This document shows, one piece after another, positions 11,501 to 23,000 of a stretch of DNA of 64,000 nt. Position numbers and translations under genes: made by a program. Every line of letters starts with the position of its first letter. The first letter of the stretch is position 1. The notes below the pieces were generated by a model, which searched no databases, had not been told where the DNA came from, and was given only the letters and a program-made list of their open reading frames with translations. Origin of the DNA: Apiotrichum sp. Y4204 (taxonomy: Eukaryota > Basidiomycota > Tremellomycetes > Trichosporonales > Trichosporonaceae); assembly GCA_025531455.1 (NCBI GenBank), contig JAMYHL010000001.1, forward strand, positions 744,001 through 808,000. The letters run 5' to 3'.

Positions 11501-13478
11501 ATGCATACCCCCCTCTCCCCGCCCTTGCCCCTTGTGCTTCTACTTGCAAACGCGCCACATTGCCAGGACACCCAGGACAACAGGAGACTAGGAGTATAGG
11601 AGGACGCCACCGCACAGCATGTGACGTCGCTGTAATTAGATGACGTCAGCGGCGGGGGATACCCCGTTTCAAACGGGGTGCCCACCCCCGTACGGTGTGG
11701 CGCATGTCTGTTTGTGTTTGTGTGTCTCTATGTACTGTGTGTGTGTATGTGTGTGGCACTTGTATCATGTATCACACAATCATACATCTGGATAGGGATA
11801 GGACCGATAGGGATGACTAGAAGGGGTTGTTATGTGTTGGAGTCGGAATGCGAAACGTCTGTTTGCGGCATCGCGGACTCCCTTCCTGTAGGGCCCAAGA
11901 CAAAGTCTGCACCACTCGCCCCTCGTACCAATGTCAGTGACATCGGGCAACATCGACCGAGGTGGGAGGTATACAAGGTACCCCATACCATGAGCTCAGG
12001 GCGCGGATGGTACGAGCCGACACCGAGCTCGCGAGCTCTGCACCGATCACCACATGTGCGCACGGATCCCTCGATGCTTTGCGCTTTGCGCTTTGCTCTT
12101 TGTGCCCGGTGCTCGGCACCCGGCGCTCGGCGCTCAGCGGATCGGCGGCTCGGCATGCTCGGCACGCTGGGCAGACGCCACGCGCACCGTGCGCAGGGAT
12201 CAGCCGGAACAAAGGGGTCGAGCACGTCGAGTGGGAATCCCATGATCCCGTGATCAGATATATTGTAAAGATACATCCCCAAACTCGTCCCATGGTCGCA
12301 TGAATCTCTTGAATCGCGTGATCCTGTGACTCATTCTTTTGTGGCCTCTCAGGTTCAGGCAGCCCAATGCCCAATTCTGCCTGATGTCCCTATCCAACAT
12401 GCGCGTGAGGAGGGGAGGATAGAGGCAGAGGCGGACATGAAGTTCCTATCTTGGCTGCGCGGCCCGTGCGGCGATTATGATACGTGGCGTGCGGGAACAT
12501 GGGATTGTGGGTCTTGTAGGATTGTGGGGTCGCAGGGTGGCACCCGGTTGTGGACGCGTGAGCTCAAAAAATGCGGTGTGAAGAGCGCGATGTGAACTCG
12601 TAACGACGCGATCGGTGAACTGTCTCCGCTCCACTTCTCCGCGTCCCGCTTTGACTGCTCGGTGGGGCTCCCTGCAGGGCGCGACGCGACGCAGGGACAC
12701 CTCACATCACACATCACGCGTTCCAAGCTCTAGTACGAGAGTACATACGGTCTGACTCGATTGGGGACTGGGGGTCGGGGGCGTGGGGCAGCTGGGGCAG
12801 CTTGCTATGCTGAACACGGTGTGGAATGGGCTGTTCGGCGTGCGCGCGGTCTTCCTCTTGTGGCAGTTCACAAACGGTCAACTTTGCTGTATGTGGTCTT
12901 GAGGCCTTTGTGTAACGTATCATTTACATTGTATCATGTCTTATGCATCATGTATTAATTCTTCAAGATTGAGCGAGTCTCGGAAATCGCTCGGCTGACG
13001 TCTTATCTGCTGCGCGCAACATCTTTGGAATCTAGATCTCGGAGGCGCGGAGGTGTTTTTGGGTTTATCTTCCGTGTCATTAGCGTTTACCCACGACGGT
13101 CTCGGCTCGCGAGGGGCGCCCAGCTGACGGCGTTGGTCCCGCTGGCCCAGGCGGGCCACGGCCTCGAGGGCCGGAATGCCTTGTATGCCATATGCCATAT
13201 GCCATATGCCATATGCCGTAGATCGTAGATCATGGATCGGGGATCGGTGGATTCGTATACAACATGCATATTACTACTTGCAAGGCCTGGAACGCCGGCG
13301 GCGGGTCTCGGTCCTCGGTCACGTCATCTCTGGCGTTTATCGGCCACTATCTCTATCTGATTAGCTGCTTGGGCCGCCGGTCTACCTGTCCGCTATCTCT
13401 ATCCTGTCGTTGCTGCCCGTCGTTATTCCCTGCCCTTCTCCAGCCCACTTCGCTCCCTCCACACCATCCACTCATCCG
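8595..13478. other. 4.9-kb stretch without a supported gene
   Basis: About the first 1.2 kb (8595-9800) is purine-rich on the plus strand, so pyrimidine-rich on the SKN7 coding strand, as expected for a long SKN7 promoter/leader. It includes (GAT)n near 8960-8990 and A/T homopolymers near 9448 and 9490. The rest holds scattered simple repeats, for example CTTTGCG copies near 12076-12100 and the TATGCCA repeat at 13184. I found no frame with recognisable domains, no tRNA-like TpsiC arm and no 5S-like sequence. A gene built of very small exons cannot be excluded. Confidence 0.45.
13184..13217. repeat. tandem heptamer TATGCCA, 4 full copies plus partial
   Basis: Four perfect copies of TATGCCA followed by TATGCC, close to the 3' end of the ING gene. 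A GATC-rich stretch follows at once. It is a simple microsatellite-type repeat. Confidence 0.9.
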
Positions 13479-15282
13479 CTAGCGGCGCTTTTTCCGCGGC
13501 CGCGACTCCTTCGGCGTACTTGTCGGCGTGGCCTTGCGCCCGGTCCCGCCAGGCTTGCACGCGTCACAGAGGAAGCTTCCAGTCGGCGCGGCGGACATGC
13601 CGAGACACGCGAGGTGGAACCACTCGTACGGGCAGTCCTCGTTCTGCGGTCAGTGGATGTTTTACAAGGGTGGGAAATTGATGGGCTGGGAGCGGAGAGT
13701 TCGTAGCGTCCTTCAGTCACACATGCCAGGGGCGATGTCTGCCACAGGTGCAGTGGACGACGGGACACCTGTGCAGCAGGGCAGCCATAGGAAATACCCA
13801 CATCGCAGCCAACCATCTGCTGTCAGTGTCGTTCTCCTGCATCGCACCCACCTTGCCATACGAGACATTCTGGCAGTAACAATACCGCGGCTCATTCCTG
13901 CCATCAGCTCCATCAGGCATAGCACGCACGGATCAATCTCTATATCGGGGGGCAGCTCGGCCTCCGTCTCCGTCCGCTTCTTCCCGAGCCCCAAACTCGT
14001 CTCGTACGCGCCGAGCGCCGAGTCGAGCGCGCGGATATGCCGGTCAATCTGTGATCAGCCCTGGTTCCGAGTTTGGACCTACGGCATTGTACGCGCCAAT
14101 CGCAATAGCAACCTTTTCCTCACGGTTGCGCACGAGCTCGCGCATCAGCTGCGCCATGTCGCCGAGCATCACGGTTGACGGCGGTGTCGTCTGGGAAGCC
14201 GGGGATCTCGATCGGGACGGTACAGGCACCTTGGTCTCCTTGGTCTCCTTGGCCTCTCTGGTCTCGACAACAGCAGGAACCAAGGACACAGAGGGTGGGG
14301 CAGGCACCGCCGCCTCGGGCTCCTCGTCGTCGAATGCCACCGCGTTCTCCACCGCCCCGAGCTCGGCGCTCGACTGCCGCGACATCGGGATGACTGCGTC
14401 TGGGACAGCGTACGTGGCCGGGGTGGTGTAGTCCGGACTTCCTGCGGCGTCGATATCCGGACTGCCCGCTGCGTCGTCGTCGTCGTCGTGCATGTCAGGC
14501 TTTGGCCCCGAGGTATCACACGGCGCAGGCGCTGACGGGCCTGGTGCGAGCGGGGTTGATGTAGGCGGAGGAATGGGGAGAGCCTCGGCAGGTCCAGGTG
14601 TCGTGATCGCCAGTGGGGCATCGGTTGACAGCGCAGCACCGGATGTCCCAGAGGCATCTGGCGCTGGCACTGGTGCTGGCGCCTCAACCGGCCGATCACA
14701 AGACTCCAGAGGCGTGGCGCGGGGCGCATCAGTCGATCCCTCAGCTGCAGGCGTGGGCGCAGCAGGAGCCGTCTCAATCTCAGTCTTGACCTCCGGCTCT
14801 CGTGTAGGACTCGCCACTGACGCCCCCGCCGGGTCCTTACGCGCCAAACGCAGTCGATGGGCGATATACTCGCGTACCCGCGCCTGCAGTCGTTCCTGCT
14901 GTACTGCACCGTCAGCACCATACCGCAATCACCAACTCGACTCAGCCTTTCGGGACTTACCCAAGCTCTCCTGGTCGAGTTCACGCAACAGCCTCGAGTT
15001 ACGGACCAGCTCGAGAGGAAGCTGCTCGACAATCTCATAGTGTTCCGCCGCGAAATCCGCCCACATCTCCGCGACCTTCTCCGTCCCCAGCTCCTCCTCC
15101 TTCTGCGCAGCGGTTGCAGTCGACTTCTCCGCAGCCCGCGTACTTGCCGCCGCGCCGCGGTCGCGTAGGCTGCGGGTTATCGGCGCTTCGGGGGACACGC
15201 GCCGGCGCGGGCGGGAGGAGCGCGTGCTCATTATTGTGGTGGTGGTGAATGTTGTTGGGGAGGATGGAGTTGGTCGCGTCAT
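13479..15282 (-). CDS. ING-family PHD-finger protein (histone acetyltransferase/deacetylase complex subunit)
   Basis: Six exons (minus): 14961-15282, 14083-14903, 13930-14048, 13852-13897, 13802-13816 (15 nt) and 13479-13643, giving 495 residues. The N-terminal ING domain shows YEIVEQLPLELVRNSRLLRELDQES (about 82-106). A long Pro/Ala/Glu-rich linker leads to a helical block (AYNAIDRHIRALDSALGAYE) and then the C-terminal PHD finger. Its eight zinc ligands are all present: Cys427, Cys429, Cys440, Cys445, His451, Cys454, Cys467 and Cys470, in the order YCYC...GCD..DCPYEWFH..C...C..C. ING proteins read H3K4 methylation and anchor NuA4- or Rpd3-type complexes; fungal relatives are Yng1, Yng2 and Pho23. 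Which one this is cannot be told from these features. Residues MVGCD come from a 15-nt exon. A second in-frame ATG at 15231 is an alternative start. Confidence 0.92.
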
Positions 15283-16395
15283 GGACTTTTTGGACAGGAG
15301 GCGCGTTTGTTGGTGTGGGAGTGAGCGTTGATGGGGGATGATGAGTCACGTGACTTTTGAGATGTCCCGTACACGTGTAATGAGCGTGGGCTGTCGGCGC
15401 AGAGCTCCAGCTCTGGGGGGTGCAACTGCGATTACTTTGTGGCAGCTTGGCAGTTGGCACTGTTCTCGATCGTTAAGACAACCTTGCGGGTACCGGGAGC
15501 AGGACAAAGCCTGTCCATAACTGCATTCTGTAAAGGACAAGGCAACCAATCACTTTTCAGCTGCAATACTGACGTTCTTCCAAGAATCGCCAATACTCCA
15601 ATGTACTGAACAGGTTGCAAGCCTGACGTGATACTCACCGCGAGCTCGAGCCATCACATTCAGGAGATGTATGTACGGTTATGACAGTGGTCCAGAACTC
15701 CAACTCCCTCAGCGGCGCCACTTATCAGCAGCTCCCTTGGTAAAGCGCGGGGCGTCATCGCAGTTAAGCCAGAAGCTCTGCCACTCAGCTTGGCAATACT
15801 TGCGCCACCACCACGTGAACGGCCGGCAGTGGAAGTACTCTACTCACCCCGCGTTCTCTTCCAGTTTGGTGCAAGGCTGACACTCAGGCGGTGGAGTTTG
15901 ACTGCCTCCAAGGTACACAGTTTCAAGAGTCGCCGCGGCGAGACGCAAGCCTCCTCAATCTTAAACTTTTTTAACGTGCCTTTCCATTCCCTTCATCTTA
16001 TAGCTTATAGAGCTAGAGACACGCTGTGCCGTTTGCAATTGAGGGTGCGATCTGTTTGGACCCCTCTGGACAGCTTCGCTTCGTTACTGTGTTCTAAAGC
16101 TTCGCGTGGTTTGGATCCTCTGGAATCGAATGCCCTTGGTGGCAAAAGTGAACAGAAGTGCCTTGCAATTGTCCCATGTGATGCTGAAACATCTCGTCCC
16201 CTTCGAGAAGCCTCCCAACAGGATTGCTGTACCCCGTCGCCCAGCGACATGACACAGCACGCGTCGGCGTCGTTGTCACACGGTTGCTGCTTGTCAAACC
16301 TCGACCAGGGCTGTGGAAGATGATGTCGTTGTATCGGAGTGCAACCGTACTTAGCCCAGTAGTGTTACATTAATCGCTCAATACAGGCCTACAAA
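15283..16395. other. intergenic, with a possible MYND-like relic on the minus strand
   Basis: There is no complete gene. On the minus strand near 15709-15930 a frame ending YCQAEWQSFWLNC...KWRR-stop, preceded across a possible GTGAGT intron by PPPECQPCTKL, resembles part of a MYND zinc finger, but with Trp for one cysteine and one CxxC pair missing. It may be a decayed fragment or chance. Confidence 0.35.
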
Positions 16396-16701
16396 CTACT
16401 TGCACCCAATACCCTTCCCATCTTCCCGGGCCTCACAAAACTCTTTATTCTCCCTAAACAGCCTCCCACTACTCTTATGCAGGTGCCAGTTCACCTTCGT
16501 GAGCTTGTCGCCACACAACCACCCCTTGAACTGGTCCGTCTCGGCCAGCGCAACGCAGCGATGCACGGTGTCGAACGTCTCGTTCTTGCACAGAATCCCC
16601 TTGCCGTCATTGCAGAAGGTGAAGACGCCGTCGGCGTCGCCGCGGGGCGCGTGGGGGGCCGCCATGGCGGCTGCGGCGAGGATGAGGAGGGCGGATTTCA
16701 T
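16396..16701 (-). CDS. small secreted six-cysteine protein A (unknown family)
   Basis: Intronless, 101 residues. The N-terminus MKSALLILAAAAMAAPHAP is a clear signal peptide. The mature part has six cysteines spaced C-7-C-10-C-13-C-25-C-10-C. The C-terminal half reads WLCGD...LFRENKEFCEAREDGKGIGCK. The protein encoded at 17972-18229 shares this architecture (W-x-CGD, LF-x-N, C-x-A-x-EDG-x-G-x-x-C, six cysteines, signal peptide), so the two are related, and that supports both being real. I do not recognise the family. Size, secretion and cysteine content resemble fungal effector-like, antimicrobial or cell-surface peptides, but no function can be assigned. The two genes are divergent and 1.27 kb apart. 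Confidence 0.78.
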   Translation of the reverse strand: MKSALLILAAAAMAAPHAPRGDADGVFTFCNDGKGILCKNETFDTVHRCVALAETDQFKGWLCGDKLTKVNWHLHKSSGRLFRENKEFCEAREDGKGIGCK

Positions 16702-17971
16702 TGTGGAGTGGAAGATGATTTGGTCGTTAACTGCCGGAAGAGTGAGAGAGTGTTCTTGTTGACGTGGTTTGGCCCCCTGTGGTTTTGATGGCGGTCAATG
16801 ACCGATTTGGGGTGTGTTGATCTCGTCGTCCACTGAGATGCAGTGAGGATTGGCTGTCAAGCTTTGTGTCAAGTTGGGCGTTAGTCTCGTGAGTGTCGTG
16901 ACTTGTTTGGTAGCGAGAGGGGGCAAGCAGTCTGATGTTAAAGGCTTCCATCCTCTCTCTCTCTCTCGAGTGAGTTATTATGTATAAGGTTGAGATGCGA
17001 CCATCACGTCCATCACGTCGCACAGCGATGACTGCCTGACAAATAGTGAAACGACTCCTGCGAGCTATCGCACACCGGTGCGCGCTGTCTCACGCCCCAG
17101 ACGCAGCTCGACGTTGGTACAGTAGGCGCCACCGCCTTCAACATGCATAGAGCGGTGCACCTCCAGGTGACGGTGTGAAGATGGAACGCGTGCAGTGCAA
17201 GCCAGCAGCGCCTGTGCAACTTTTGCCCAGCCTTGGGGATGGTGATACACCACACCACCGGTTTCGAGGCACGGTTTCCCTGGTGTTTCAGACTCTGTCA
17301 TGACAGAGATCCGACGTCTTTGGAGAAGGGATACCTCCTTTGTCACGAGCACTATTCTGATGGCGATGGGACAGCGCTGTTCCAGTGCACCGAGGCGCCA
17401 GTCACATCTCACAGGTATTGTCGATATTGAGAGAGACAAAAGCCCAGAGGAAGAATGGTGCGGGTGTAAGGTTGAGGGGCGGGTTTCGGGTGGCAACAGT
17501 CTCCAAGTTTCAGAGCTTTCATCGCCTCCACACAACGGCGGGCGGCGGTATGGAATGTCAAGTGGTGTTCATGGAGAGTGAGCAGTTTGGAGCAGGACAA
17601 CTCCACAACACCCACTCCACAACCAGCACTTGCGCACTTGGGTGCCCGTGTCGGGAGATGCACGCCCACAAGTCTCGTGACACAGATTAAGCTCGGCACA
17701 GTGAGCGCGTTCCATCCAAAGGTCGGTCTGACGGGGACGGTGTCGCGTCCAGCGGTGTAGCCAAACTTTGTCTCGGATGGCTGGGTGCGAGCGTGAAGTT
17801 TGAAGTGATTGAGAATTGAAGAGAGGATGCGACGCGTGCGACATTCCCCTCGTGTAGCATGACTTTGTAGCTTCGTGGTGCTATAAAACGGACACTCTAG
17901 ACCGGGAACCGGGGTCTTCATCAACAACAAACATCGACTTTCTCCCCGTTTCTCAACTCCGCTCAAATTCA
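16702..17971. other. divergent intergenic region between the two six-cysteine genes
   Basis: This should carry both promoters. A TATA box precedes the plus-strand gene. A (CT)n/(GA)n tract lies near 16957-16970. Several overlapping open frames exist on the minus strand (for example 17065-17535), but none has a recognisable domain and one covers the opposing promoter. Confidence 0.45.
17882..17888 (+). promoter_or_regulatory. TATA box of the plus-strand six-cysteine gene
   Basis: TATAAAA lies 84-90 nt upstream of the ATG at 17972. It is followed by an A/C-rich leader (CATCAACAACAAACATC) and a pyrimidine block before the start, as in strongly or conditionally expressed fungal genes. Confidence 0.6.
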
Positions 17972-18229
17972 ATGAAGCTCGCCCTCCTCCTCATCCTCGC
18001 CGGCTCCGCGCTCGCCACAAAGTGGGACTTCAAGAAGTGCAACGGCGGCCTGCAGTGTCCTGGCGGGGGATGCGCCCGCGTGGCTGCCAACGGGGGTAAT
18101 CGCGCTCTGCGGAGCTGGCACTGCGGCGACACGAGTTTTCTCCTGCACGGCAGGACGCACGCGCTGTTCGTTAATGGGAAGCGGGTGTGTACTGCCATCG
18201 AAGACGGAAATGGCGTGCGCTGTCCTTGA
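17972..18229 (+). CDS. small secreted six-cysteine protein B (relative of protein A)
   Basis: Intronless, 85 residues. The signal peptide MKLALLLILAGSALA is followed by a mature part with six cysteines spaced C-5-C-4-C-16-C-21-C-10-C. Shared with protein A (16396-16701, minus) are a Trp before Cys4, the CGD after it, a LFxN block and the final C-x-A-x-EDG-x-G-x-x-C in which the last spacing (10) is identical. The N-terminal cysteine spacing differs, so the pair is old or fast-evolving. The start is fixed by the signal peptide and the TATA box 84 nt upstream. The function is unknown; secretion and three possible disulfides are inferences from the sequence. Confidence 0.78.
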   Translation: MKLALLLILAGSALATKWDFKKCNGGLQCPGGGCARVAANGGNRALRSWHCGDTSFLLHGRTHALFVNGKRVCTAIEDGNGVRCP

Positions 18230-18877
18230 AATGCTGAAAGGATGAAATTGTGGTGGGCGTGTTCTGGCGTAACCTGCGGTGATTGTAGCGCTTGTTATGA
18301 AAGTGCAATGAGGTAGTGATTGAGAGACTTAGGAGTTGGAGGACAGTCCGATGAAATAGACAAGACTAGGTTCTAGCGAGCTCTATTTCAGAGCGTGGTA
18401 TCAGCCCCACGTACTGTACATGGCGCACATGAGCTGACCTATTCAAGTCTGTCGGCAGTAATGGAGTTAAGGAGTCATTTGTGACGGAAAGATGTGTCGA
18501 GGCTTTGTTCGGTCTAGTTCCAATAGTCCCCTATGCAGAGGGGCTCTTCTGCTGACGGCATTATCCATCTCGTGTGACTTGACGTGAGAGTAGACAACCC
18601 CTTCGCCAAAGAATGAGCAGACAAGAATGTCTGAGAGGCAGCTTCAGTGAGGAAGGGGAAGCGAGTTTTGGTCAGTGTCAACCGTAGTCAGACGGAATAC
18701 ATTCCACGTAACCGATTAAGCAGCCCTACCTCCCAAGAAACTGGGTTCCCAACGACGTCCGCTCCGCGCCCCACTCTCCATATTGACAAAGGCGTTCATC
18801 TGCGCGATACACAAACAAACTATTACAGCGTAGTCTCGACCGGCGAGCCCTAGGAACCTGGCCTACTGGGTAGAAGC
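18230..18877. other. convergent intergenic region
   Basis: It lies between the 3' ends of the plus-strand six-cysteine gene and the minus-strand membrane-protein gene. I see nothing beyond 3' UTR-type sequence. Confidence 0.5.
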
Positions 18878-20075
18878 CTAGTAGTGGCCGTGTGGTGCCT
18901 GGGCCTGGGGGAAGGTCATTGCGCCCGCACCCACACCGGCCATCGTGGGGGAGGTCTGGCGGGTCATGCCGGCGTACCCATTCTCAGCAGAGTAGGTGCC
19001 ATCAGACTCCCAGTCGTACGGGGCGCCATGGACGGGCGAGGGCTGGGGCTGAACGGGAGGTGGGTACGACGTGTAGTCGTTGGTGTCGTCAAAGCCATAA
19101 GCCTGCTGGGGCACCGGCTGCTGAGGATAGGCGGCAGTCTTCTCGTCGTAGTCGAGCATCGCGGCGGCACCGAATGACGAGCCATTGAGAGCCGAGGTGG
19201 CAGCGGGGTCCACGTCGTGACCGTACGACGAAGGGCCATCGAGCTCGTCACCAAGAGACATGCGGCGATCGCCGTCACTTGTCGACCGAGAGACGGGAAC
19301 GGCGTGATGGGTCTGGGTGTCGCCGTGGTGGTTAAGCTCCGGCCAACGCATGGGCTCGTCGTCGTTGTCACGCTTGCGGAGAAGGCAGAGAATAATAGCC
19401 GCAATGATAGCGAGGCCACCCACAGCCGCGCCGACAGCGATACCGATAATGGCGCCCTTGGAGAGTCCTTCCGACTTGGCGTGGGTGGGTTCGGCGGTGG
19501 GAGTTACAAACACCGTAACTGGCCTTCCCTCGACGGTCTTGACGGTAAACTCCGAGCTGACAGGTGCGGAGCTCGTGTCAGTTGGAGAAGCCGACGAGCT
19601 GTCAGAAGTGGACTGCGGCTGCTCGGAAGTCGAGGTGGGCGTCGGAGTGCTAGACGTTGAGGGCAGCGCGCTGGTCGAGGAGGCCTCAGACGACGGCACA
19701 GTTGACGAATTGGCAGTCGGCGGCTTCACAACAGACGTAGTGCCGTTATTGCCACCAATAGGGGGCCTAACCTCAGTCGTGCCCGAAGGCTCAGTCGAAG
19801 GAGGCGCAGGGGTCGATGGCTTGACGGGCCCAGTAGTGACGGGAGGTGTGGTCGGCTTCACAGTAGACTCAGCCGTGGATGTCTAAACGTCAGTTGTGTT
19901 TTGCATGTGGTTTCCTCACGGTCACTCCGGGCAGACCCGGTAGCGTAATTCCAAGGTCGATCGGGTCGATGAGACGTTGCCGACGGACTAGCCGCATATG
20001 GGGATGGCGGTCACCGACGGCGGCAGCGACAACCAGTGGGACTGCAACGAGGGCGGAGAGGGTTGAAACACGCAT
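18878..20075 (-). CDS. single-pass membrane protein with Ser/Thr/Pro-rich ectodomain (Mid2/Wsc-sensor-like architecture)
   Basis: Two exons (minus): 19920-20075 and 18878-19882, giving 386 residues. A signal peptide (MRVSTLSALVAVPLVVAAAV) is followed by a Thr/Ser/Pro-rich stalk to about residue 190 with an NGT and an NSS N-glycosylation site. Next come a transmembrane helix (KGAIIGIAVGAAVGGLAII...ILCLL), a basic stop-transfer sequence RKRDN and a cytosolic tail of ~145 residues rich in Tyr, Gln and Pro. The layout, with an SKGAIIGIAVGA-type TM, is common to fungal cell-wall sensors and related SKG6/Mid2-like proteins, but there is no WSC cysteine domain, so only the architecture is shared. 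It probably sits in the plasma membrane, O-mannosylated outside. A role as a wall-stress sensor is an inference. Confidence 0.75.
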
Positions 20076-23000
20076 GTTGATATAATGAATAAAATGCGTA
20101 GGGAGACCAAAAGAAAACGAGAAAGAAGCGAAGAAAGTAACAAGGTTAGAGCGAGAAGAAGGTCTTGCCGGGGCGTGCGCTGCACTGGGGGGGATGGAAA
20201 CAGCTGACTGTCACGAAGTGAACACGAAAACAGAGACGACAGCAGGAGGATGAGCGATGCGCGATAGGCAACGGTCACCGGGTTACTATCCGTGGTTACT
20301 GTTGCGCAGCTCTGTTTACTCGGATACGCGTGTGTTCTCTGGGTACACAAGCTAGTGGCGTGTCGCGTTTAGCTGGGCAGTGGTCTCAAGTCTGGTGGAT
20401 CGTGATGACTCGAGGACAGGATATCCAACGCTGATGTGTGCAAGTGTCCAAAGGCGAGACTGCAGAATTGACAAGCCGAAGAGGGGAGAACGAGAGCGAA
20501 CGGGGAAGACGAAGAACGAGTGTGCTTTGGCTGAAGGAGAGTCGAAAGATGGAGGGAAACAAAGCGGATGCTTTGGTGGGTTGAAGCGGGGTCGAAGACG
20601 AGTGTCTGTGTGTATGTGTAGACGACGTGTGTTTGAGTGTCGAAGAGGGTGTCGTTTCGTGATGGCGCCGGGTCCTGCCGCGGTGTGACGAAAAAGAACT
20701 GTAAACACGACGAGATGGAGAGGATTCGAGAAGAGAAAAGAGAGGATTGAAGGATTAGAAGGATGCGAGGAATGGGAATGGAGTGGATGGATGGAATCGT
20801 GAACGAAGGACACGGGACACACACTGGCCACTGGGGGGTGGGTGGTGGGGAGCAGGGGCGCAGGGGAGAACGAAACTCGCAGGCGCAGCACACGGCGCAC
20901 AGGCACTCGGTCAGTCAGAGACGCAGAAGACGCGGTACACAGACTGAAAGAACGGATGGCAGACCGAGGAGGAAGGAACCCTCAAGCACCCCAGTTTCTA
21001 CAGTCCCAGCTGAGAGGCGACTGCGCAAACGCCCCCCAGCGGGTCAGCGCGGCTGTCTCACCGTGCCCCGCCTGCACTTTTGGCATTGCGTGCATCCTCT
21101 TCTAGTCAAAGTAGCGCGTTTGGATGGATTCGTGGAACCAGGGGGTTACAACACAGATCCACACAGGTAGGCAAAAGTCAAGAGGCGGCGAGGGAGGAGA
21201 GCAGAGGCGGACGGGTACTTCACGCCTGAATGGTGAATGGGGACTCCAACGGTCAACGGCCCAGGCACCTCGCGAGGCGCGCCCATGCCAATCATGCCAA
21301 TCATGGGCCCTTTCAATGGATCGCTAACACCCTGGGGGACCACCCAGGGGCTACCCTGCATGGTCCACAGGCGGGAGGCGGCAGAGCGCGGAGAGCGAGG
21401 AAAGCTGAGCTGAGGGGCAGCGGCCGGACGCTACGGCAAAGCGGCAGCGAACAAGCGCGAACAGTGTCCGGCCGTGACTCCTGAGTGACTCCTGAGCCGA
21501 TGGGTGAAGCCACCCGGGCCCTCGTCCCGCTGGCCGCTCCGTGTCTTCGCGTCCAGGCACCCAGGGAAGAAATCGAATCCTGACTGGGCCCTGACCCAGC
21601 GTGTCGCAGACAAGGCCAGGGCGTGAGGGGTAGAGGGGTACGCCACCAGGGGACGAAGTATCAAATGGCCTGGACTGTTATGGACTACGGTAGTTTTCGC
21701 ATTCTTTTCCGCTCGACGCGTTTGTTATTACGTGTCTAGCATGTCTAGCATGTCTAGTTGGAGTGCGTCGCTTTCGGTCTGTTTCTCATTGCAGATTGGG
21801 CATGCGGCCAACAGTGCAATCCGGGGATTAGAGTAGAAAAGCGTAAACCTTCTATTGGAGAGCGCGTGCTGCATACATCCTAACCCCGGCCCCGTGAGTT
21901 AGGTCTCTTCGCCATGCACCCCAAAATCAGGTCTAGGTCGTCAAGGAGTCTGGGCCAATAATGCTGACAACTAACGGTGGTTAGTAGTCAGTCGCCGGTA
22001 AAGCATCCGGCTCCACCACCGTTGGAAACCTCAAAAGCTTGCTGTCTGGCTGTGGCGTTGTGGTGTTATCGACTTGCCATCCCGTCCGATCGTGCGGGGC
22101 ATTGTGTACTGCGTGGCATTGTGTACTGCGTCACAGAGATGGCGCCGTTGCTGTGCAGAATGAGACTACGGAATCCAGTAACGCAGGCCAAGTGATACAT
22201 GATATCATCTCCGCGGTCATGACTCCGGTGTGTACAGCTCTGCAATCTGCTAGCTTGGTTACTCTCGGGATCGCGGGGTTTGGTACTCACCGGCCCGCAG
22301 CTCCCATTCCGGTCGCTTCACCGATGGAATAAGCCCGTAATTGCCTCAATGGGAGACTGTCGATTGGGGTCGTCCCTAGATACTGGCACCTGCAAGGACA
22401 TGGAATGGGTTGATGATGCCTTCTTGCACTTGCATCCCGAAGCGGTATGGCGTGTGTTTCATGCTCTCGGTAGTACACTCTTGGCTTGCTGTTGGAATCG
22501 AAGACCTTTTCGGCCGTGGTTAGTTGTTCTTTAGTGTTAGAGCCTGGAAGCTTTGGAGCTTTGGAGCGCTGAAGCGTGGAGTTGGGCCATGGGAGATGAC
22601 TTCCGCACGCGGTTGGTTCTCCGGCTCTACCTGCTAGCGGCTCACAGTCATTGCCTACTGGCCACTCGCTGCCTTTCCGATATCCCGGCCGGCAATGATG
22701 CTGGGTACGATCGGATACAAGTTGTCAGGAAGCAGATGCAGGAAGCAGGATCCAGGAAGCAAAAAGCAGCAGGAAGCAGGAAGCGAAAAAGCGCGCAGTC
22801 CATCGTGTACATATACGCATGTGCAGGGTTCGAGCACTTGTTACGCTACATTGTTGCTCCCACATTACGCGTTTCAGATTGGATCAATCACCTGATCAGC
22901 TGCAATGCACTTCATCTTGACGCCCTTAACGCACACGATGGTGCACGATCGTAGCTTCGCATGACGCGTGGACGCGCAGGGGAGCGAGCAACATGTCGAT

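Noticed and set aside
13184..13217. Regular TATGCCA repeat considered as a CRISPR-like or binding-site array
   Set aside because: There are no spacers and the unit is a 7-bp perfect tandem, so it is a microsatellite; a CRISPR array is not expected in a fungal nucleus.
17409..17972. 187-codon minus-strand frame
   Set aside because: It covers the TATA box and leader of the plus-strand six-cysteine gene and has no recognisable domain; treated as chance.
22800..22870. GGGTTCGAG resembling a tRNA T-loop
   Set aside because: Flanking bases do not form the five-pair T stem and no acceptor or anticodon arm can be drawn.
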